A stretch of 64,000 bases of DNA from Acanthosepion pharaonis (taxonomy: Eukaryota > Mollusca > Cephalopoda > Sepiida > Sepiidae). This document shows, piece by piece, positions 45,551 through 56,299 of the stretch. The translations under genes were made by a program, and so were the position numbers. Positions within the stretch are counted from its first letter, which is position 1, and each line of letters opens with the position of its first letter. Location of the stretch: the NCBI GenBank assembly GCA_903632075.3, contig CAHIKZ030002029.1, forward strand, positions 151,001 to 215,000. Reading direction: 5' to 3'. The notes under the pieces were generated by a model. It searched no databases. It was given only the letters and a program-made list of their open reading frames with translations, and was not told the origin of the DNA.

Positions 45551-46718
45551 TTGGGTTGGAACAAAAGTTTGTAGCATTTTTCAATAGCTTTTGAACTCGT
45601 GTTTTCATTGTGATTGTCTGAAATTTATGACATATTCTGAACATTTCTAGATGAATTATATGTGGATTGTGAATTTTAAATGTTTTTACATTAAAAGTGA
45701 AAATGGAAAAAAATCAGATGTTTTTTCGTCATTTGATGCTCTTTTATTTCCAGAAAGGGAAAACACTGCACAAACAGCGAAAAAATAGGTGCCATTTATG
45801 GAGATGGTGCCATTGCAGAAAGTACTGCTCATAAGTGGTTCACTAGGTAAAAAATGGAAATTTTGTTCTGGAAGATTGAAAATATTCCAGCAGCATGGCA
45901 AGTTTATGATGACCAAATTGAATTGCTGATTGAAAATAATCCAGATCACATGACATAGGACATCACAGAGATATTCTATATAACTTATATGAGCATTGTA
46001 AGGCATTTGAAAACACTTGGATATGTGAACCGCTGTAATGTTTGGGAAAATTATGATTTAATGGCAAAAAATTTAACTCTCTACTCAAATGCAACCATAA
46101 TGAATCACTTTTGGAAAGAATAATCACAATGAAAAATGTATTGTTCAAAACAACATTGAGTGAAAAATGTCTTGCAGAAAACAAAAACTGGTTTGTATCT
46201 GAATAAAGTGATGTTATGTTTGTTGGGATTGAGGGGGGGCATTGTGTATTACAAGCTACTTCTGCAAATTCTTGAGACATTGAATTCAAACAAGTACTCT
46301 TTGCAGTTGAATTAATTAAATGCCGAAATTGAAAGCATCTAGAATTGGCAAATCAGAAGGATGAACCCAGGTCTCATATTACTTTGTAGACCTGACAGAA
46401 ATTGGTACCGTTTCACTAGGACGTCCTATTTACACCTGCCATACTCACCTTTCAATTAACATTTATTTTCATTCCTACAAATTCTCTTAATGGGAAGAAC
46501 TTAAATTCTCTGGAAGCCTTTAAAACCACTTAGACCAGTTCATCACCCAGAAAAAGGCCAAGTTCTAGGAGCATGGAATCATGAAGCTGCCTAAATGAAG
46601 GCTTAAAGGTAGGGGAACAAAATGGCACATATATCGTTGAATAAATCTTTGTACAAATATCTAAATATTGTCCTTGAAATTCACTTAAAACACACTATGA
46701 ACTTTTGTTCTGACCCAA
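45551..46718 (+). mobile_element. Mariner transposon with decayed transposase
   Basis: Left end TTGGGTTGGAACAAAAGTTT (45551) pairs with right end ACTTTTGTTCTGACCCAA (ending 46718), the mariner-type inverted repeat. Inside, on the plus strand, decayed frames give AIYGDGAIAESTAHKWFTR (about 45790-45850, helix-turn-helix), VYDDQIELLIENNPDHMT (about 45905), MSIVRHLKTLGYVNRCNVW (about 45990-46045), and near the end FEHGIMKLP and QNGTYIVE (about 46565-46640). The DDD catalytic blocks are largely deleted or unreadable. At 1168 bp it is a little shorter than an intact mariner of about 1.3 kb. Confidence 0.8.
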
Positions 46719-47584
46719 TATTTGTTAAAATGATGTTTTTAATTTCAATGATGCAGATTCCATTAAGAAAATTTAAATTTTTAACAATTAGAAAAAAACA
46801 TGTAAACATTTCTTAAAATGCTTCCTTAAATAATGCAAATTCTGTTAAGAAAAATGTTTTCAGAAAAATAAATATTTTGTTAATTGTTTCTTAAACATAA
46901 AAAGAGGTTAGAAAAAAATTCTTAATAACCATTCAAAACCTTTTTAAATGTCAAAATGACTTCTTAAATACTGAAAAAAAATTAAATAAAATGACAAAGA
47001 AATTATAAAAGAAACTTTAAATTCCCCACCCAACAAAAAAATACAAATAATTTTTCTTTGTTTTACCACAAAAAGAATTCCTACCAAAGTCTGAATGGAG
47101 GATGTTATTTTCAAAGAATTATTTTGAAATTTTTAAGATGCTTTGTTTTTTTTTATTTTAATTGATTATAATTTTGACTTAATTTATGTGGCTGTCAAAT
47201 TAAAATAAAATTTAATAAAAATTTTTAAAAAAATGTTTATTTTTAAATGAGTTTAACAAATCAACATTATTTGTGAAAAGAAATAAATGTAGCTCAAATA
47301 AATAATTACAAAAGTTTGAAAAAAAAAAAAACTAAAAAAAAAGTTAATATTCCAAAACTAATTTTTACCCAAATATTTTTGCAGTAGTATGATGACATAT
47401 TGTTATGATGCTTTTGTTTCTCTCAATGTCAGCATTTGAATAAGGACAAGTTTTATTTAATTTTATATATCACTTTGCTTTTTTTTGACAAAACATAGAA
47501 AATAAACGACATTGGCCTTTATCTGATAAAATGGTTTGTACTCTATAAATGCACAGATATACAACTGGTGATAGTAATTATATA
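46719..47584. other. Gene-free stretch
   Basis: Very AT-rich; nothing recognised. Confidence 0.5.
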
Positions 47585-48100
47585 CAGGGTGTCCATATGG
47601 AAAAGCTTCCACAGTTTATTGTATTGATTCAAGTTACCTTGATCTTTTACAAGAATTTCTTATTCTGTAGTTGTAATGCTTGCAACCAACTTTGCAGCAG
47701 GATGGTGCGCTAGCACATTGGGGGTTGGCTGTTCATGAGTTTTTCATTGAAATGTTACCAAACTGATGGATTGGAAGAGGTGGCCATGTTCCTTGGTCAC
47801 CCAGCTCATTTAAGATAACGCCTAGAGACTTCTTTATATGGCAGAGTTTATACAAAATTTCAAAACCTCTTTGATCTCAAGAAAAGAATATGCCAAGTAA
47901 TATTCACCATTAATAAGGAGATACTCCAATGCACATGGTTAGAAATTGACAATTGTCTAGGTGTGTTGCATGCAACCAATGGAGCTCGTGAGGATGTGTT
48001 TAAATAAAGCTTTATTTGTTTAATTATGTTTTCCAATAAACCCTGTCGAGTTATCTTAATTTTTTTCATTTTTTATGACTTTTTACAATTGGACACACTC
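47585..48100 (+). mobile_element. Short mariner-type element, internally deleted
   Basis: Ends CAGGGTGTCC (47585) and GGACACACTC (48100) are near-inverted repeats, each flanked by TA. The interior keeps only the C-terminal half of a transposase in one plus-strand run with a few frame breaks: QQDGALAHWGLAVHEFL (second Asp block, about 47695-47745), then RWIGRGGHVPW, a DLTPLDFFL-like block decayed to DNA reading PRDFFIWQSL, and CLGVLHATNGARE near 47955-48000. The first Asp block and DNA-binding domain are gone. 516 bp. Confidence 0.75.
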
Positions 48101-49640
48101 TAATATATATAAGTATAATTCAGTTTCTGCCCCATATTGAATTTCTGTATGGGAACAGAAATGTCTCACTTGTGTCATTTGTGTATTTTTTTTTTTATCC
48201 AATACCTGCTGGCTATAGCTATTACTTATACCATGTAAGGGTGTAAGTAAGATGATACTTAAAGATAATTGCTTAAGTAAGAAGTGTGGTTGATTTTGTT
48301 CCTATTTTTATATTTGACAAGCTATTCTGAAATTATTTTAAGAAGTTATTTTCGTTACCTATTTATAGAAGTACACGCAGAATAATAAAGGAGAAAAGAT
48401 AAAATGGCATTTCACAAATTAAATAGAAGTTTATAGATTAAAATGGTTGAAAATGAAAGTAACTAAATGTATTTTTATTTTATTTCATTCAAAAGATTGA
48501 AAAATAATCAACCTCATAATATTAGCAATTTGTTTCTTGCTTAATTACCGTTTACCTTAAAGACATGTATTCAAGAGTTACCTTTCTGTTTTGTATCATG
48601 TAGGAAAGATTAATTTTGAAACATCTATTTTGAGCTATTTCAAAATCTTTTTACACATATGCAAATAGTAACTCCATCACCAATACAACATTTTGGATGG
48701 AACTCTGAGTTATCAATTTGTACCAAGTGCAAGGAATCTTAAGAATATAAAACTTATTAAAGTCTTCATTTCTGCTGCTGAATTAGTAGGAACTCAGGGG
48801 TGTTGTCTTTCAATAGAAAATAATCAATGTGTAACTCTTTAAGATGGCCATTGTGTAATTCTTTAAGATGACCAAATGTTGCACAAACAAGAAATCAGTT
48901 CAGAATGAACTCATACTCAAGAAAATCTATTTGGGAAACAAGAAAAAGGCTTGTATACTAATTGATATTTACTTAAAATGGCCATTTTCTCACAGGTCCT
49001 TACAAGTATTTCTGCATGATAATGAATATTTGACTCAATTTCCTTATACTTAATTCTCTAATGCAAAGGAAACATGCCTTGCAAAAAGGCAAAAAATAAA
49101 CTTCATAATGAAGGCAATGGAAAATATATGATTGAATGAACCGATAGAAATGATCAATACTTATATGACAATGAAGGAGTCTCTCTGGAGTTTGGCTCTT
49201 CTTAATTTGTAATTTTTTGGTTGTGTTTGATTTTGTGAAGTGAGTGGGAGGTGATTTATAGGTTAAAAGTGTCCATGAGTAGTAGTTCAAAGGGAATTAA
49301 CAAATTACTTGTATCAGTGCTAATGTTAGTGCTTTTCTTGTCGAATACTCAAGTAAAACTATTTCACAAATAGATTTGGAATAAACTACAGTGCATGTTG
49401 TGAGGAATTCTTTTGAGGATTGTATTACCTCAACTTACAGGTAAGCCTTCTGGAGATCAAGTTTGGCAAAATTGGTACCAAATTACTACATTAAACAGTG
49501 TTGCACAAATGTTTTAGACAAATATTACATAAGTTAAGATTTTTGATTTAATACAAAATTCAAGTAGCGATGAATGACAACTTAATATAAATTTTTTTTT
49601 TATATATTTCAAATATATAACACATAGTAGAGATTTTTAA
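48101..49640. other. Gene-free stretch
   Basis: AT-rich. A 24-base unit (TTGTGTAA.TCTTTAAGATG.CCA) is duplicated in tandem at about 48827-48872. No protein-like frame. Confidence 0.5.
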
Positions 49641-50071
49641 CATGGTTTCTGCTATCATCTTTGAACTGAATCCTCACAAAGCATTTGAACTTGATGGTAT
49701 GCCTGCAATAGTCCTTAAGAAAAGTGCTCCTGAACTGGCTCTTGTTCTCTCTAAACTATACAATAAATGCATTGTTGCTTCTTGTTTGATGGAAATCCTC
49801 TTCTGTAATTCCAGTCTTTAAGAACTCAGCAAACTGTCTATTGGCCTATTAGCCTTGTACCTGTTTTCGTAAAATACTAGATGCTTTAATCAACTCTGAA
49901 TTGGTTAAGCATCTTACCACACAGATAATCAGATAATCAGTATGGCTTTTGCCAACTGCTGATGTGTTAATGAATATTGAAGAAAGAATTTATCAAGTTT
50001 TAGATAAGAATGATGAAGCTTTGCATATCTCAAAGGCATTTGACAGGGTTTGGCATACCAGTCTTTTTCAA

Positions 50072-50124
50072 TTTGTCCAGAAATACCATGACCTTTTTCA
50101 AAGGTCTTGGTATTTCTGGACAAA
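50072..50124. repeat. 23-bp hairpin in the jockey-type RT
   Basis: TTTGTCCAGAAATACCATGA(CCT) at 50072-50094 is complementary to 50102-50124 with one mismatch and a 7-base loop. The right arm matches the same place in the copy at 41950 ('ttatggaatttctggacaaac'). The left arm is an added inverted copy that replaces the expected coding sequence. Confidence 0.85.
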
Positions 50125-50809
50125 TCAGTCTTTCTTATCAAATCACAAAATTAAAGTTGTCTTGAATGGCCACTAGATTTTTTACATTAATGCTGGTGTT
50201 CCCGTGAACTCTATTATTGGGCCTACATTGTTCTTAATTTTTATAAATGACCTTCCTGATGGCATCAGTTCTTAACTCTATGTTGATGATAGAATCATTT
50301 ACTCCAGTCTTAATAGTAAGTCTGATTGGTTCGATAAGGTCAAATTGGCTACTGATCTAAAAAGTGATCTACAATCTATTGTTAACTGTAGAAAGGAATG
50401 GATTGTTAGTTTTAAGGCCTCTAAAATGAAACTTTTCTCTTTTAATCATTTGAGAGAACTCTTTTTACCTTCCATCAGCATGGCTGATGTTAACCTCCAG
50501 GAGAGTGACCCATTGCATCTTCTCAATTTAACATTTGCTGTTGACATGAATTGGAAAAATTAAATTGAATTAATTGCTAAGTCTGCAGCTAAAAAAGTTG
50601 GTTCATTATGTCATGCTAGACAATTTTTCTCACAAGATTCTATCTTACATATTCATAAATCTACCATTTGTCCTTGCTCCCACATCTGGTCTGGTGCTCA
50701 TGCTATATATTTTAGGATTCTTGATAAAATCCAAAGAATCTGCAATGTTATTGGTCTTGACCTGGCATCTTGACTTCAGTCACTTTCCTGCCACCATAAT
50801 GTAGCTTCC

Positions 50810-52353
50810 TGATATTTATTGTATAATATATACAATTTTGGCACAAAGCCTAAAAAGGGGAATGGGGTTGTGGCTGGTCATTAATTACTATCCTATACCT
50901 AGCCAATTGGATTCACAACCCATTCACTCATTACAATTTGCCCATTCGCCACAAGAACTAATCCATCACCAATTGACTCTCCATACACCATGATACTGCA
51001 TACTCTCAGGGAGACCTAAAAAACGCACCACATAACATAAAAATTTAATGATTATAAAATACGATAGATAAAAATGATTACATGATGAACAATGAGTGGG
51101 TAGGGGATGAACCTATAAACAAACTAAAATATCAAAACAAACAAACTAAAGATAACTGATGTTAGTTGGACCCATCCAACCCTCAAAAAAGAAAGGCCAA
51201 TGTATTCTGGACAAAATCAAGAGGCTCTCTTGCTAAGGGATGGGGAAAGAATAAAACAAATACGGCCTTGGGAAAAGGAAAAGGCTGACCCAATCAAGAT
51301 GAAAATAAATGGGACTAAAACAAACTGGGGTGGTTGGGAATCTTAATTTGGATCATAACCAAAGAAGTAGCCGGGAACAGGTGGGGAACTCCATTTACTC
51401 ACATTAACTAGGTACACAAAACTTGTCTAGCCTAACCAGGGGAGGGATACACAAGAAACCGCCCTGATGCTACTTAGGCTGACCTAAAAAAGAAAATCAA
51501 GGCTAGCCCTGTTCACACAAACCAAGCTCGCCTCAGTCACCCACCTTTCGCTGAAATCTATTGAAAACAACCATTTTCTATCACTTCTAATCTTCATCTT
51601 GAACTGATGCTCAAAGAATCGGATTGGATCCTGATAAGAAAGACAATCACCTCGCAAGACTACCTGCATTTCTGTCATCCAAATCACCATTCAGGCCATG
51701 GCCAGCAGTGATAGAAACGCCATTTGTTTCACCCCAGAATATGGGGGTGACACATTGTCACATGCGTACATGCAATCAATGAGCACAAGCTTTTTGGGAG
51801 TGATGCAAGCTGTCAACTCACTGACAGGGTCCATAAGCAGCAAACCCGAGGATAGTGGTAGAAGGCATGCGAAGCTGTTTCTTCTAAGCTAAGGTCACAT
51901 TGTTCAGTCTGGCAAATCCACCAAACCCCATATGAAGGACTTGTCATTGAGAGATAGCCTATTCCGAACCATTTGCCAGGTAAGCGAAAACTCAGAGTTG
52001 CTGAGGTAATCTGCCACTGGCGGCCAAGACCAGAAGGAGCGAAACTCCTCCTCCAACAAGCCGAGCTGCTCATGTAGTGGATCCTTCACGGCTCCCTCCA
52101 CTAGTTCATGATAGAAGACTCCTAGGCCAAGAAAGGTCACTGGACCGAGGAATGACACTCAAGGCCAATCGACACTCACAAAGAAAATCCGATTCATCCT
52201 GGAGTTTACAATTGTGCTCAACCTGTGAGATGGGAGGATTGATAGTGAGGCAAGGGAAGGCATCCCTTACAATCCCCACCAGAATAGAATCTCCTGTCAA
52301 TACGCGGTGTAGAAAAGCCAGCCTCAAGGCGAGTTTGACTCTCCAAGTGTGAC
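50810..52353 (-). mobile_element. 5'-truncated LINE copy (same family as 8.1-12.2 kb)
   Basis: Flanked by ATAATGTAGCTTCC (50796-50809) and ATAATGTAACTTCC (52354-52367), a 14-bp target duplication with one mismatch. On the minus strand it has the C-terminal part of ORF2 (52158-51484) and the 3' UTR shared with 8090-8700 and 6190-6500. It ends at the same 3' terminus ('tacaataaat' read on the minus strand). The orientation is opposite to the jockey-type host element. A T-run at 52369-52392 lies just outside the right duplication. Confidence 0.88.
51484..52158 (-). pseudogene. LINE ORF2 C-terminal region
   Basis: Two overlapping frames carry LLEEEFRSFWSWPPVADYLSNSEFSLTWQMVRNRL (52080-51970) and then LEETASHAFYHYPRVCCLW (about 51880-51825), a degenerate cysteine/histidine segment found after RT in this kind of LINE. 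51690-51484 gives MVIWMTEMQV...FFEHQFKMKIRSDRKWLFSIDFSERWVTEASLV. The break between frames is at about 51910. No polymerase motifs are present because the copy is 5'-truncated. Confidence 0.75.
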
Positions 52354-52515
52354 ATAATGTAACTTCCCTATTTTTTTTTTTTTTTTTTTTTTATAGGTCT
52401 CGTCATTTTACAGTTGAAATGGATAGATATAACCATAAGTTCTATGCTAACAGCTTTTTCTATCACACTTCATGCTTGGGAAACTCTCTTCCAGCTTCTG
52501 TGCAAATTATTACTG

Positions 52516-52765
52516 TTTAATGACCCATCAAAGTCCCAATTAAGCAAGAACATTCAAACCTGACACTGTGTTTGGCATGTGACAACAGGTACCAGGTATA
52601 ATCATTTTATTGAATGTAAACAGACATACTACCACACCCATGAGTTGATCATCATAACCTAAACCATGCTGAGCAGCATAGATTGTTGGGTAAACAGCTG
52701 GCTGACCTATTGCCTTCTGTGTACTGGCATATTGGACCAACTACACAAAATGATTATACACTTTA
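52516..52765. other. Short unassigned stretch
   Basis: On the minus strand, 52740-52600 reads YASTQKAIGQPAVYPTIYAA then QHGLGYDDQLMGV, followed by GTAGTATG. It looks less random than its surroundings but I do not recognise it. It may be an old exon, a retrocopy fragment, or chance. A solo LTR is inserted right beside it. Confidence 0.3.
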
Positions 52766-52770
52766 TTTTG

Positions 52771-53169
52771 TGTTGTAGTAAAGAAAAGAAAAGAAAAGAC
52801 TGTCAACTTATAATAGCAACTGCAATAGATTTCTTCTGCTTCTCGACCGCAACACTTGTAGACAAATCAACAAGCAAAGTAGAAACGATAAAATGGGGTC
52901 ACACGTCCAACCTTCACGTCTCACGAGCAAAGACGCATGTTCGGCTCACCAGCTCAGAAATCTGCCTTTATGAGCGAAAAACAATGGCTTTGGTTCACCG
53001 AGAGATCTTTCTGATTGGTCACGCGATTCAGGGGAGGGGAGAACATTAGCATAGATTCTAGTCATTGAAGTAGATTTTTGCTAACTACTTTTTAATAATT
53101 TTTCTTTGGCAGATTGCACACAAAATACAAACTTTTTTTTCAGGGTAACTGATTATCTCTTTCACTACA
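52771..53169 (-). mobile_element. Solo LTR of element A family
   Basis: The reverse complement begins TGTAGTGAAAGAGATAATCAG and ends TTTCTTTACTACAACA, matching both LTRs of element A over the full length. It is flanked by TTTTG at 52766-52770 and 53170-53174. It lacks both the P-type insertion and the 232-bp insertion, so it gives the ancestral LTR structure (399 bp). It arose by recombination between the two LTRs of a former full element. Confidence 0.95.
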
Positions 53170-53389
53170 TTTTGTTAAGTGGTTAGGATGGTTTAGTAGT
53201 ATGCTTTTATCAGTAGTGTCTATGGACTGTGACAATTAGAAAATTAATTGTTGCATTTTTATAGGTACTGTATAACAGAAGATGCATTGCTTTAAGCAAC
53301 TTGAAGCTGAAAACAGCCTATGCAAAACCATTGGACCAATGAAAGATCTGAGATAATGAAGGTGCCTTGGCAAGTCATTGTAATTGAAT

Positions 53390-53860
53390 ATTAGTTTCTT
53401 TTTTTTTTCTTTTTTTTTAACAAATTCATGGTTAAAATTTTTGCTGAAACAAAGATGAAGGTTCTGACTTTGAAGGGAAAGATGACAACAAGAGATAGCC
53501 AGGCAGCTGGAAATTTCCAGAAATAATGTTCAAACCATCCAAAAGACATTTTACTATTACTAGTAGAGTGTTTTATGTGCAAAACAAAATTGGAAGACCA
53601 CAAAAGTTAGAAGAGAGATGAAAGAAAGATTGTGAGAATCTTGGTAGGCAATCCAAAATTAACAACCAATGAAGGAGTGAATGTAGTCTTAAGAAAGAGT
53701 GAGGTTTCACTTAATATGTTATACAGAGTATTGTGAAAAAACAACTTGAACAGGCGTATAGCAACAAAAAAAAAATCATTAACCAAAAAATTGGAACAGA
53801 AGATTAAAATGCTCAAAAGAACACTTAACATGAGATGTTGTTAATGTTAGTGTCTTGCTC
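53390..53860 (+). pseudogene. Tc1-type transposase relic
   Basis: Plus-strand frames read KTRDSQAAGNFQK, KRDERKIVRILVGNPKLTTNEG, SLNMLYRVL, NNLNRRIATKKKSLTKKLEQ and KMLKRTL. This is the DNA-binding half of a Tc1-family transposase (R-x-V-x-NP-K-x-T-x-x-E then AR-KK-P-x-L). The catalytic half was not recognised further downstream. Terminal repeats not found. Confidence 0.65.
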
Positions 53861-55724
53861 AATTTTAGCCAAAATTTGTGTACAAATAGCCAGTAAGTAT
53901 AGGCCACACAAAAATAGGCATTTGAAATGAATAGTCAGTAACAGAACTGATCATTCATATGCATAATTAACAATGCAGTATAAGTGACAAGATCACTTAT
54001 TAGTATTAGTCCTGGTCAAGTTCAAATAATAGAAATGTGTTGAACAAGGATAAATGAATATTTGTTAGAGCATGTCAACAGTTTGAATGAAGTTTGGAGA
54101 AAGATAAATTTGTGATAATGGTTGTGTTCAACTGAACTATGTTTGCACAAGAGAAGACAAACATTTCAATCATCTGTTTGAGTAGAAGATTCCATTTTCA
54201 ACATATTTTTATCATCAAAAGTTAAATTAGTTGCCACTTTGAAATGATGCCAGTGATTGGCCTGTACAAGTCTTAAAATCTTTGCCAAAAATAAAAAAGA
54301 ACTGGAAACTTTCATACAGATAGTCAAAATCTGCGAGGATATAGGAAATTGTCATTGAGAAAGATACAATGCTGGTAATGAAGAAAAGAGACAAAAGAAA
54401 GAACTGAATTACCCAACTGGGAAATCATCAAGACACCCAATGGAAAGGATAGCAACAAGTACCTGAGCATTTTTAAGGGAGATACAATGAAGTAGAAAGG
54501 GAGTGAGGAAAAAATTTGAGAAGTACTCCTCAGAGAATATGAAAAATATCATCAATATCTTTTAATGCATTAATTGCATTTGAAGTAGGCCAAACATCCT
54601 TAACATGACATAGAATTTCATCAGCTTATGAGTTGATAATTCAAGTGACCTTCCCCTTTATAAATTCTAATGTGCAATTGTTTTGAGGTGTCTCACACCT
54701 TGTATACATCATACTTCACCCCACCAGGTTCTGATGAAGATACTTCATCAATATCTTTTAAGTGAACTTCAAAGATGTAGATCTCATTAGAAGTTGCAGC
54801 TGAGGTTGAAGCAACATCTTTTAATGTTACATTATATCAACATACCACCTTGTATGATAAGCTAAAAGTGAAACAAATTTGCATGCTTACCAACGTTTAA
54901 TACTGATTTTGAGTGGAGAGTCTTTAACAGTAACAGCATGCAGGACAGATGTGTTTTTGAAACCTACACCCTGTTCACACTCTTTTAGCTGTCTTTTCTT
55001 TTTCCTCTGTCACTACCTCTGTTAGCTTTGTTGAGTATTACCAAACTTAAGGTTCATTTGGCTTTTCTCTCTTTGGTTGAGTCTGCTGTGTCATCTCAAT
55101 TTGTTTCAAACAAAATCTTACGACACTGGGATTGACAGTGAAGTTTAGTGTGGAAATTCCACATCATGTTAAGGATATATGTAAATCTTGTACCACAGAC
55201 AAGATTGCATAATTCCTGTCTGTGTCCATGGCAACTTTTGTGCAACATTTGGAATCGGGGCTAAAATAAGAATTCCTTCAATAAAATGCACAACACTGTT
55301 GATAACTCTTGCAAAAGGTTTATCGAATATTAAGAAATCTGGTGAATAAAATGTCACTATTATTTACTGAAAGATTAAGCTCTCTACTTGCCAGATGGTG
55401 AATTAAGAAAACTAATAGTAATTTCTATAAAATAGACTAAACAACTGCTTGTCATGCATGTGTGTGTGTACACTCCAGTCACAGGAATTGTAGGTGTGTT
55501 CTTTAGTGATGAGTGTCTTACAATGCAGTCCCTGGCAAATCTGAGCTGACTTTCTCCTGGGTCCACCTCTTTGTGTCTGTGTTGTGCCTGATGGGTCCTC
55601 ATTCATATAGCTGATTCCCCTCTAAAATTTGACATTGATATATCTAATTTCTCCACTCCAACTGTCTTAATCTTAGGAAATCTTGTTAATAACTACATGG
55701 CATTCTCTATGTTGTTTTGTCCTT
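53861..55724. other. Gene-free stretch
   Basis: It may include decayed remains of the Tc1-type element up to about 54500. No other feature recognised. Confidence 0.45.
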
Positions 55725-56010
55725 TCTTTCTGTAAAGAGGATGGTTTTTTTTTTGAGTGGACAGCATCAATATAAACAAACACCAATTAGACAAAATCCT
55801 GATGCCTTCTTTGTTTAAAAGAATTTAGGTCATTCTTTTCTGTAGGGATATATGCTTTTTGAATGGATAGTAGAATGTAAACAAAATTCCAAGTTTGTGA
55901 TTTTAGGTATGAAACGGATGCCTTTCTTTATTTAGAAGAATTTTGGTCACTCTTTTCTGTAAGAATATACACATTTTGGACAGTATTAAAGTAAATAAAC
56001 CCAAGAATTT
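55725..56010. repeat. Tandem repeat, period about 115-120 bp, 2.5 copies
   Basis: The units share 'tctttctgtaa.ga.atat.c.ttttgagtggacag', 'gtaaacaaa.accaa', and 'gatgccttctttgtttagaagaattt.ggtcattct'. They start near 55727, 55841 and 55958. Confidence 0.65.
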
Positions 56011-56299
56011 TATTTATCAGGACTAAAAATTCAGACAACACATTAATCATATTTTCTTATCAGCATGAACTGGATAAGCTGCAGAACCTTGGTTTTGTTC
56101 AATTTTATTGAACCTTGGCTAATTAATTCTGGGTTCAGTTCTCTTAGGACCCATTCTTAAATTCATTTTATTGTTTAAAAGATAATTCTTAATTTTTCAT
56201 TTTATTCTCAACCATTCAGCCTACTCTCCTGAGAATTTTAATAATTACCATTCTTCAATTAAATGTTTAAAAAGGGTCAGTGTCCCTATTACATTTTTT

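Larger units (their letters stand above)
49640..52515 (+). pseudogene. Jockey-type LINE RT, interrupted by another LINE
   Basis: Same family as 41925-43018, extending further 5'. LNPHKAFELDGMPAIVLKK is near 49670, YNKCIVASCLMEI near 49760, SKAFDRVWH (box A, Asp) near 50030-50055, AGVPVNSIIGPTLFLIFINDLPD near 50190-50265 and LYVDDRIIYS (catalytic DD) near 50278-50305. A C-terminal frame at 50345-50563 follows. At 50809 the reading is cut by a minus-strand LINE insertion and resumes at 52354 (EMDRYNHKFYANSFFYHTSCLGNSLPAS to about 52500). A 23-bp hairpin at 50072-50124 and many stops make it inactive. Confidence 0.85.
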
